Assembly (NCBI GenBank): GCA_955652855.1
Contig: CATPCN010000428.1
Span: 1 to 13,419 of the forward strand
Source of the DNA: an uncultured Chthoniobacterales bacterium
GTDB taxonomy: Bacteria; Verrucomicrobiota; Verrucomicrobiae; Chthoniobacterales; UBA10450
Length of the DNA stretch: 13,419 bases
Reading direction: 5' to 3'
Shown: piece after piece, positions 6,126-11,945 of the stretch
How positions within the stretch are numbered: position 1 is the stretch's first letter
How the letters are laid out: each line of letters begins with the position of its first letter
Notes under the pieces: model-generated
Databases searched by the model: none
Told to the model about the DNA's origin: nothing
The model's input: the letters and a program-made list of their open reading frames with translations, nothing else
Program-made: the position numbers and the translations under genes

Positions 6126-8057
6126 ATGCTCGATTTTAGCATTTACCTTTTGTATCGCGCGGGCTCGGCGATGGTGAGCGCCCTTCCACTGCGCGCCCTT
6201 TTTATTTTTGGCGAAGGCCTTGGCGTCTGCGCGTGGATGCTTCTCAGAAAATATCGCCGGCTGGCGCTCCAGAACTTAACGATCGCGTTCGGCCAGGAGA
6301 AGTCGGAGCGCGAACTGCATGTCATCGCGCGCCAACATTTCCGGCGGCTCGGATCGAATTTATTTTGTAGCATCAAACTCGGTGTCATGCCGCTCGAGAA
6401 AATCGCCGAGCATGTCGATGTTGAAAATCTCGATGCCGTGCATCGCGAGCTGCGCGCCGGTCGGCCAGTCGTCCTCGTGCTGAGTCATCTCGGAAACTGG
6501 GAACTGGTCGCGCAATTTCTTCCCAGCCTCATTGGTAACGTGCGCAACAGTACTGTTTATCAAAAACTCGGAAACCGTTTTATCGACGCACATGTCCAAA
6601 AACTTCGCCACCGGGCTGGCGTGGAATTGTTCGATCGACGCGAAGGATTTCAGAAAGCGTTTGAGCTGCTGCGCGGCGGCGGCGCGATCGGAATCTTGAG
6701 CGACCAACATACGGGCGACCAAGGAATTTGGGCGCCATTTTTCGGCCGCCTTGCTTCGACATCGCCGCTGCCGGCATTGCTCGCAAAACGAACGGGGGGG
6801 GCGCTCATCGGCACCGCCGTCTACACCGTCGGTCGCGCACAATGGCGGATTGTTTTCACCGAGCGCCTAGACACGCCTAACGACTCGGCTCCGGCGCTCA
6901 CCGTGAAAGTGAACGAAATCATCGCGCAACAAATCCGCCCCGCGCCGGAAGATTGGTTTTGGGTGCATAATCGCTGGAAAACTCCGCGGCCGAATTTTTT
7001 GCTTACGCGATACAAGCGCGGCGTTTATCTGCCACCAGGCATTTCGCCGCAAAATTTGCAACGCTTTCGAATTCTCATTCGAGCGCCGAACTGGCTGGGC
7101 GATGGTGTGATCACGATTCCAGCTGTGCGCGCGATCAAAAATGGACGGCCCGATGCGCACATCACGATTGCCGCGCCGGAGAAAATTGCCGCGATCTGGA
7201 AGCTCGTGCCGGAAGTGGACGAAGTGCTGAGCCTGACGAACAGATCATTGTTCGGAACGGTTGCAGCGATTCGCAAGCAAATGCGATTCGATGCCGCGGT
7301 CCTGTTTCCAAATTCGCTTCGCGTGGCGTTGGAAGTTTGGCTCGCTAGCGTTCCGCGGCGCGCTGGTCGCCGCGGTCATTCGCGCAATTGGCTCTTGAAT
7401 CAAATCGTTCCCGAAAGGAAAAGACGCGGCCCGCCCCAACATCAAGTCCATCGTTATCTCGATTTTGCGCGCGAACTGGGCGCGTCGCCCGACGCCGCTA
7501 AGATCGACATAATTTCTCGCCCGCAACCGGCGATGACCGAAAAAATAAAAATTGGTCTTTGTGCTGGCGCGGATTACGGACCAGCGAAACGATGGCTGCC
7601 TGGCCGTTTCGCCGAAGCGGCCGCGGCGGTCGCGGCGCAGCTCTCGGTGCAATGGATTCTCTTCGGCACATCCGCCGATACCGAGATCGGTCGCATAATC
7701 GAGACGGCGCTCGGCGAGAATTGCGTGAACCGGATCGGTCAGACCACGCTCGACGAACTCATTTTCGAATTGCACGGCTGCCAGCTGTTGCTCACCAATG
7801 ACACCGGGACGATGCATCTCGCGACTTTGCTCGGCGTGCCCGTTGTCGCCATCTTCGGATCGACGGAACCGCGCCTGACCGGTCCGCTCGGACAGCGCGA
7901 TCGCGTCATTCGGCATCAAGTCGAATGCAGTCCATGCTTCCTGCGCAAATGTCCGATTGATTTTCGATGCATGAAAGCGGTCGCGGTGGATGAAGTCGTA
8001 ACAGCAGTTATGTCGATCTTGCAGACTGGCACCACGAAGAACACGAAGATGATTTGA
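6126..8057 (+). CDS. waaF: Fused lipid A-type acyltransferase and LPS heptosyltransferase (LpxL-WaaF)
   Basis: A single 643-residue frame with two complete enzymes. Residues 1-295 are an LpxL/HtrB-like acyltransferase: an N-terminal membrane anchor (about 8-40), the catalytic HX4E motif in LSHLGNWELV (His121, Glu126), GGGAIGILSDQHTGDQG (184-200), PFFGRLASTSPLPALLAKRT (204-223) and a final WFWVHNRWK. Residues about 313-635 are a GT9 heptosyltransferase of WaaF type: ILIRAPNWLGDGV (316-328), GLCAGADYGPAKRW (477-490), LTNDTGTMHLATLLGVPVVA (556-575) and FGSTEPRLTGPLG (577-589). It ends with the Cys cluster 601/604/609/615 typical of WaaF. The linker is short (about 296-312). Both steps act at the cytoplasmic face of the inner membrane on lipid A/inner core. 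The final residues TTKNTKMI are encoded by an inserted repeat. The ATG lacks a Shine-Dalgarno. Confidence 0.93.
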   Translation: MLDFSIYLLYRAGSAMVSALPLRALFIFGEGLGVCAWMLLRKYRRLALQNLTIAFGQEKSERELHVIARQHFRRLGSNLFCSIKLGVMPLEKIAEHVDVENLDAVHRELRAGRPVVLVLSHLGNWELVAQFLPSLIGNVRNSTVYQKLGNRFIDAHVQKLRHRAGVELFDRREGFQKAFELLRGGGAIGILSDQHTGDQGIWAPFFGRLASTSPLPALLAKRTGGALIGTAVYTVGRAQWRIVFTERLDTPNDSAPALTVKVNEIIAQQIRPAPEDWFWVHNRWKTPRPNFLLTRYKRGVYLPPGISPQNLQRFRILIRAPNWLGDGVITIPAVRAIKNGRPDAHITIAAPEKIAAIWKLVPEVDEVLSLTNRSLFGTVAAIRKQMRFDAAVLFPNSLRVALEVWLASVPRRAGRRGHSRNWLLNQIVPERKRRGPPQHQVHRYLDFARELGASPDAAKIDIISRPQPAMTEKIKIGLCAGADYGPAKRWLPGRFAEAAAAVAAQLSVQWILFGTSADTEIGRIIETALGENCVNRIGQTTLDELIFELHGCQLLLTNDTGTMHLATLLGVPVVAIFGSTEPRLTGPLGQRDRVIRHQVECSPCFLRKCPIDFRCMKAVAVDEVVTAVMSILQTGTTKNTKMI

Positions 8058-8095
8058 ATTTAGTTAAGCTTCGTGTCCTTCGTGACCTTCGTGGT
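8031..8095. repeat. Inverted nonamer repeats of the CACGAAG type, bridging a stop codon
   Basis: The left arm ACCACGAAGAACACGAAG (8031-8048) has two 9-base units. The right arm 8069-8095 has three complementary units (CTTCGTGTC, CTTCGTGAC, CTTCGTGGT). The first 16 bases of the right arm pair with the left arm with one mismatch, and the 20-base loop (8049-8068) holds the TGA of the fusion gene. The left arm is translated as TTKNTK at the protein end, and the right arm forms the leader of the thioesterase gene. I recall similar CACGAAGGA repeats from other verrucomicrobial genomes. Confidence 0.75.
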
Positions 8096-8105
8096 AATTT
8101 CCGGC

Positions 8106-8552
8106 ATGGTGAATTCCAACGCGCCTCGCGTTCGCACGGAAGTCCAGGTGATGTTTTTCGACACGGACTGCGGCGGTGTCGTGCACAACATTGCTTACCT
8201 GCGTTTCATCGAGATTGCGCGCACGCTTCTGGCTGAGGAGCTTGGCCTTTCTCTCGCGGAAATGGCCGAGACAAAAACATATCCGGTCGTCGTGCGCACA
8301 GAAATCGATTATCGGCGCGCGGCAAAACTGGGCGACCGGCTCGTGGTGGAGGGCTGGCTCGACCAACTCGAGCGCGCGCGATTCTGGTGCGCGTTCCGAA
8401 TCGTGCGCCCTGCCGATGAAACCTTGATCGCGGAATCTCGCCAGATGCTTGCGATCATCGAGATGCCTGCGGCGAAACTGCTTCGACTGCCGGAAGCATG
8501 GGAAAAATATCGACAAGACGAACCCGCTTCCGCCCAGTCAAAGTCCGCATGA
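8106..8552 (+). CDS. ybgC: YbgC-type acyl-CoA thioesterase (hotdog fold)
   Basis: A 148-residue 4-hydroxybenzoyl-CoA thioesterase-family protein that hydrolyses acyl-CoA or possibly acyl-ACP thioesters. The signature FFDTDCGGVVHNIAYLRFIE (17-36) with the catalytic Asp and the following IAR is clear. TEIDYRRAAKLGDRLVVEGW (65-84) is the second conserved hotdog segment, and the length fits the family. I chose the ATG at 8106 because the GTG at 8073 would place 11 residues inside the CTTCGTG repeat, and family members begin just before the first strand. Neither start has a Shine-Dalgarno. In proteobacteria YbgC sits with tol-pal and affects phospholipid metabolism. Here it lies between two envelope enzymes, 18 bases before the glycosyltransferase, suggesting co-transcription and an envelope lipid role (inference). 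Confidence 0.9.
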   Translation: MVNSNAPRVRTEVQVMFFDTDCGGVVHNIAYLRFIEIARTLLAEELGLSLAEMAETKTYPVVVRTEIDYRRAAKLGDRLVVEGWLDQLERARFWCAFRIVRPADETLIAESRQMLAIIEMPAAKLLRLPEAWEKYRQDEPASAQSKSA

Positions 8553-8570
8553 TGCTCGTAATTTGAGATA

Positions 8571-10364
8571 ATGGTCGCAGGCATTCGCGCTTTTCAAATC
8601 GAAGACACATTCATCGAGCCGGCGGTTCTCGATCCGCCTCCGACGCGGCACGCGCTCTTTGTTTTTTTGCTGGCGCTGGCCGCTCTGCTTCACTTTGCCA
8701 CGATTGGCTGGTGCGATCTTTACAGCGAAACGGAAGGACAATATGCCGGCGGCGCGCGCGAAATGTTGTACACGCATCAATGGCTCGTTCCGACAAACGA
8801 CGGCATTCCGCGTTTGCAAAAGCCGCCGCTGCTCTACTGGCTCATCATCGCGTCATACAAACTTTTTGGGATCAATGCGGCAGCGGCGCGCCTTCCCATC
8901 GCCGCGTCGATCGTCGCGACGGTTGCGCTCACATTTTTGATAGGCGAACGGCTGACTGATTACTGGCGCGGATTTCTGGCCGGTCTGATTTACCTTTGTT
9001 CGTGCGGCACATTTTTGCTCGGCCGAATCATTATGCCCGAGCCGGTGTTTGCCGCCTTCATTGCCGGAGCGATTTTTTGCGGTGTTTGCGGTTATCAACG
9101 CCGGCAGTTTCGCGCGATTTGGTTTGCCGGATTTTGGATTTGTTCGGCGCTCGCCTGTCTGACGAAAGGTCTTCACGGTCTCATTTACCCTGGCGCAGTT
9201 TTTTTTCTGCTGGCGTTGTTTTATCGAACTGCGCGCGTCCGCTTTCGCGGGCTTCTGTATTGGCCTTACATTTTGCTTTCCCTCCTGATCGCCGCGCCGT
9301 GGTACTGCTGGACGCACTGGCACGTTCCGGGATTCTTCCCTCGTCTTGCGGGGGAAGAATGGCTTGGGCATTTACTCGGACGTTCCGACGCCACGCACGA
9401 CTTCGAAGGAATTTCGCGTTTCCAATTTGTCGCGATGCATCTCGCGTGGTGGTTTCCCTGGTCGATTGCAATCTTGCCGGGTCTGATTTTTTCATGGCGC
9501 CGGTTGGTTCGGCCGCGCGAGATCGAATTTTCCGACGCGCTGCCGCTTTGCTGGATGGGCGTGGCCTTCCTGCCGCTCCTGTTTCTCGGACAACGCCAGG
9601 ATTATTATTCAATGACGATGTGGAGCGCGTTCGCGCTTTGGCTCGCCACCGCTTGGGACCGAACACCGCAAAGATCGAGATTCGCGGGAGCGAGCGCCGT
9701 CGCTCACATCGGTGCGGCCGTCGGAGTTTTTTCACTGCTCGTTCCGAGTCTGCTGCACAAGATGGATGGCAGTTGGGGGAAAATGGATGCGCGCTGGACC
9801 GCATGGAAAGCGGTGCAGGACATGCCGATCTCGACGTGGCTCGAATTTCGACCGCTCATTGCCATCGTCGGCATTTCGCTTTTCGTTTGCGCACTGGTCG
9901 CTCTCCTTTTCGTTGCAAAGCAAAGAGGAACACTTGCGGTCGTCGCCCTGGCCGCGGCGATGATTCCCGCCGGCTTGGGCATGATCGAAGGCACCGCGCA
10001 CACTGCGCCCTACTTCTCGCTCGGCCCAGCCGCGCGCTACTTAAATGCGCGACTCGGTCCTCGCGACGCCGTCGTTTATGAGGGCCTTCTCGAAGATGGA
10101 AGCAGTCTTGTTTTTTATCTGAACCGCAAATTTTTCATGGTCAACCAATTGCCGGAAGCGCAGACGCCGATTGGCTCTCCGCCAAGCGACATCTTTTTAG
10201 ACGAAGACGATGTGCTCGAGAGATGGGGCGACGCGGATGCCATCTATCTGATTGTCGAACAAGATCGCATTCCGCATTGGCAGAAATTGTTAACCGATCG
10301 ATTTCACATTTATCATCAAGTCACGACCTGCGGCACTTACGTCGTCTTGAGCAATCAGCTCTGA
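8571..10364 (+). CDS. ArnT/PMT-family membrane glycosyltransferase
   Basis: A 597-residue polytopic inner-membrane protein of the GT83/PMT superfamily, which moves a sugar from a polyprenyl-phosphate donor to an acceptor on the periplasmic side. The first loop after the first membrane helix (about 27-46) carries the acidic motif [18 protein letters not shown] (49-66), then [20 protein letters not shown] (71-90) and [13 protein letters not shown] (97-109). This is the standard ArnT-like order (DEG-RYA, KPPLxYW, FG...ARLP). Roughly eleven or twelve helices follow up to about residue 475. The C-terminal 120 residues are soluble and read like the periplasmic end domain ([20 protein letters not shown]). 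The acceptor cannot be read from sequence; lipid A is plausible next to the LpxL-WaaF fusion. The start ATG has only a weak GAG upstream. Confidence 0.9.
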   Translation: MVAGIRAFQIEDTFIEPAVLDPPPTRHALFVFLLALAALLHFATIGWCDLYSETEGQYAGGAREMLYTHQWLVPTNDGIPRLQKPPLLYWLIIASYKLFGINAAAARLPIAASIVATVALTFLIGERLTDYWRGFLAGLIYLCSCGTFLLGRIIMPEPVFAAFIAGAIFCGVCGYQRRQFRAIWFAGFWICSALACLTKGLHGLIYPGAVFFLLALFYRTARVRFRGLLYWPYILLSLLIAAPWYCWTHWHVPGFFPRLAGEEWLGHLLGRSDATHDFEGISRFQFVAMHLAWWFPWSIAILPGLIFSWRRLVRPREIEFSDALPLCWMGVAFLPLLFLGQRQDYYSMTMWSAFALWLATAWDRTPQRSRFAGASAVAHIGAAVGVFSLLVPSLLHKMDGSWGKMDARWTAWKAVQDMPISTWLEFRPLIAIVGISLFVCALVALLFVAKQRGTLAVVALAAAMIPAGLGMIEGTAHTAPYFSLGPAARYLNARLGPRDAVVYEGLLEDGSSLVFYLNRKFFMVNQLPEAQTPIGSPPSDIFLDEDDVLERWGDADAIYLIVEQDRIPHWQKLLTDRFHIYHQVTTCGTYVVLSNQL

Positions 10365-10390
10365 AAAAAACGCGGGGCTCTTTCGCAAAA

Positions 10391-10957
10391 TTAATTCAAC
10401 GGCGCGCGCGCTTCATCTTTCAGAAGCCGTCCCCAAAACGAACTGTAAGGATGCACGCGCGAGACAGGTGCGCCGTCTTCGCGTACGAGCGGCCGACGTT
10501 CGTTTGCCCATTGGAAAATTGACCCCTCAAGATTTTGCACGTGAGTGAAACCGGCCGCGCGCAATTTTGTCGCCAGCTGCGCCGATCGGTATCCAACCGC
10601 GCAGTAGGTCACGACAGGCGCGTCTTTCGCAACTCCCGCCAACGCTGCTTCCGCCGGCGCCCCAGGAATCACATGACGGGCACCGGCGAGATGACTCACC
10701 TCCCATTCCGCTTGCGTGCGCACATCGACAAGTACGGCCGGACGGCGATTTTTGTCCGCCAGCCAGTCGGCCAGCTCGCGTGTCGTGATCCATTCCACAG
10801 CCGGAAAACGATTGCGCAGCGATCGCTGCAGCAAAAACCAATCGATGCTGCGCATGCCGAGCAACGCCAGTCCGACGATGATCAATCCGGTCATCAAAAG
10901 ACCGAGGCGCGCATTCGGCACGCGCGGGGCGCCCGCATTGAGACTCACTATATCCAT
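10391..10957 (-). CDS. Membrane-anchored rhodanese-like sulfurtransferase
   Basis: A 188-residue protein with one N-terminal transmembrane helix (about 18-34: LGLLMTGLIIVGLALLG) followed by a single rhodanese domain (about 55-155). Visible are VLVDVRTQAEWEVSHLAGAR (75-94) and the active-site loop CAVGYRS (119-125) with Cys119, then the closing NLEGSIFQW (142-150). Single-domain rhodaneses carry persulfide sulfur or act in redox or detoxification; the six-residue loop suits sulfur rather than phosphate chemistry. Charge (short N-terminal segment, Arg-rich stretch after the helix) does not settle the topology. Its stop is 26 bases from the convergent glycosyltransferase stop, and it diverges from the small basic protein gene. 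No Shine-Dalgarno is seen. Substrate unknown. Confidence 0.9.
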   Translation of the reverse strand: MDIVSLNAGAPRVPNARLGLLMTGLIIVGLALLGMRSIDWFLLQRSLRNRFPAVEWITTRELADWLADKNRRPAVLVDVRTQAEWEVSHLAGARHVIPGAPAEAALAGVAKDAPVVTYCAVGYRSAQLATKLRAAGFTHVQNLEGSIFQWANERRPLVREDGAPVSRVHPYSSFWGRLLKDEARAPLN

Positions 10958-10985
10958 TTGAAAAATCGCACCGGCAACGTAACCT

Positions 10986-11007
10986 TCCCGACTATTTTTT
11001 ACGGGAG
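10986..11007 (+). promoter_or_regulatory. Strong Shine-Dalgarno held in a short hairpin
   Basis: GGGAG (11003-11007) lies six bases before the ATG at 11014 and is the only strong ribosome binding site I found in the window. TCCCG (10986-10990) can pair with CGGGA (11002-11006) over an 11-base A/T-rich loop, with a further U-G pair, which would cover most of the site. This could be a weak translational switch or autoregulatory site of the ribosome-related product. The stem is short, so it may be chance. Confidence 0.45.
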
Positions 11008-11013
11008 CAATCT

Positions 11014-11169
11014 ATGTCGCAACATCGCAGTTTAAAAGGCGCCAGCACCATCGCGGCGAAGCGCAATGTCTTAAAGCGTTTCGAACGGGTCGAGTTGTTG
11101 AAGAAGCGCGGTCAATGGAAGGAAGGCGCCAAAGTCCTCGGCCTTCCCAAAACAAAACCGGACGCGTAG
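11014..11169 (+). CDS. Small basic protein of the Verrucomicrobia/Chlamydiae family
   Basis: A 51-residue protein beginning MSQHRSLKGASTIAAKRNVL and ending in GLPKTKPDA. Eleven Lys/Arg among residues 5-36 and the pattern KRNVLKRFERVELLKKRGQW match, from memory, a small basic protein family known only from Verrucomicrobia and Chlamydiae (TIGRFAM entry of the TIGR04137 type). The function is unknown; size, charge and conservation suggest RNA or ribosome binding, which is inference. The start is decided by GGGAG six bases upstream. It diverges from the rhodanese gene 56 bases away and is followed after 82 bases by a pseudouridine synthase gene, an rRNA-modifying enzyme, which supports a ribosomal role. 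It is the strongest taxonomic marker in the window. Confidence 0.88.
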   Translation: MSQHRSLKGASTIAAKRNVLKRFERVELLKKRGQWKEGAKVLGLPKTKPDA

Positions 11170-11174
11170 AAAAA

Positions 11175-11242
11175 GTTGAGAAATGAGTGTTGAGACTTTG
11201 CTCAGCCTTGATCTCTCAACTCTCAACCAAGAACTCTCAACT
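11175..11242. repeat. Inverted short repeats of the CTCTCAAC/GTTGAG type
   Basis: The gap between the small basic protein and the pseudouridine synthase holds GTTGAGAAATGAGTGTTGAG (11175-11194) and, on the other arm, four copies of CTCAA(C) in 11211-11242 (TCTCAACTCTCAACCAAGAA, then CTCTCAACT). The arms are loosely complementary and can fold back. The same bases would encode a low-complexity LSTLNQELST string if the upstream ATG at 11183 were used. It looks like another family of scattered simple intergenic repeats. Confidence 0.55.
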
Positions 11243-11264
11243 GGTTCAGCCATGCGGCTGAACC
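11243..11264 (+). promoter_or_regulatory. Perfect hairpin with the start codon in its loop
   Basis: GGTTCAGCC (11243-11251) and GGCTGAACC (11256-11264) are exact reverse complements with a four-base loop ATGC. The loop contains the ATG (11252-11254) of the pseudouridine synthase gene, and the right arm is its codons 2-5. There is no Shine-Dalgarno upstream. Such a stem would hide the start codon in folded mRNA and could give temperature-, ligand- or coupling-dependent translation (inference). Confidence 0.6.
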
Positions 11265-11938
11265 GTTATCTCGCCGCCGCCGGCATTGGTTCGCGCCGCG
11301 CGTGCGATGAATTGATCGCCGCCGGTCGCGTCACGATTAACGGACGCACCTGCACCGATTTCAGCGCGCAGCCGGCCGCAGGCGATCACGTCAAAGTAAA
11401 CGGCAAGCTTGTCCGCCCCGAACGATCGCTGCACATCGTTCTGCACAAACCCTCCGGATTTGTTTCTTCAAAACGCGATCCGCATGCGCGCGACACGATC
11501 TTCGATCTTTTGCCGCCGAAATTTCCACGGCTCTTTCACGTCGGCCGGCTGGATGCGCAAAGCGAAGGACTTCTCATTCTCACGAACGACGGCGATCTCG
11601 CACAACACCTCACCCATCCGCGCTACAAGATCGAGAAAGAATACGAAGTGACTCTGGATCGACCATGGGACCCTGCGCACGCGCCGAAATTGCTGCGCGG
11701 CATCTTTCTCGACGGCCAACGAGCGCAAATCGCACGATTGCATTCCATCACTCCGACGCGATTGCGCGTCGTCTTGCGACAAGGCATTAATCGCCAGATT
11801 CGCCGCATGTTTTTCGAAGTTGGTTACAACGCGAAACGTCTTGTGCGCACGCGCATCGGTCCCGTGCGTCTCGGCGATTTGCCACGCGGTCATTGGCGGC
11901 CGCTCACCGCAAGCGAGTTGAAATCCCTCAGAAAATAG
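11252..11938 (+). CDS. rluB: RluB/RsuA-family rRNA pseudouridine synthase
   Basis: A 228-residue enzyme that isomerises a uridine in ribosomal RNA. An S4 RNA-binding domain comes first (MRLNRYLAAAGIGSRRACDE, 1-20, to about 58). The catalytic domain follows, with HKPSGFVSSKRDPHARDTIF (65-84), the catalytic Asp101 in FHVGRLDAQSEGLLILTNDG (95-114), YEVTLDRPW (131-139) and RQGINRQIRRMFFEVGYNAK (184-203 approximately). The absence of an N-terminal extension and the GLLILTNDG text suit RluB (23S) slightly better than RsuA or RluE. I chose ATG 11252 over ATG 11183 because S4 domains of this family begin MRLNKYLA, and the extra 23 residues would be repeat-encoded. It probably shares a transcript with the small basic protein. 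The stop is 7 bases from the convergent permease stop. Confidence 0.93.
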   Translation: MRLNRYLAAAGIGSRRACDELIAAGRVTINGRTCTDFSAQPAAGDHVKVNGKLVRPERSLHIVLHKPSGFVSSKRDPHARDTIFDLLPPKFPRLFHVGRLDAQSEGLLILTNDGDLAQHLTHPRYKIEKEYEVTLDRPWDPAHAPKLLRGIFLDGQRAQIARLHSITPTRLRVVLRQGINRQIRRMFFEVGYNAKRLVRTRIGPVRLGDLPRGHWRPLTASELKSLRK

Positions 11939-11945
11939 AGCGCAC

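Noticed and set aside
7245..7919. A 224-codon minus-strand frame inside the heptosyltransferase domain
   Set aside because: It runs antisense to strongly conserved WaaF motifs, so it is a shadow.
8031..8095. The tandem units as a CRISPR-like array
   Set aside because: The units are 9 bases long with no spacers, and no cas gene is near.
8073..8105. GTG at 8073 as the start of the thioesterase
   Set aside because: These codons lie in the CTTCGTG repeat. ATG 8106 gives the normal family N-terminus.
8996..10081. A 361-codon frame overlapping the ArnT-like gene in another phase
   Set aside because: Its product is extremely Arg/Ser-rich without domain motifs, while the main frame has consistent membrane helices and family signatures over its whole length.
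11183..11251. ATG at 11183 as the start of the pseudouridine synthase
   Set aside because: The 23 extra residues come from the CTCTCAAC repeat, and the S4 domain begins exactly at ATG 11252.
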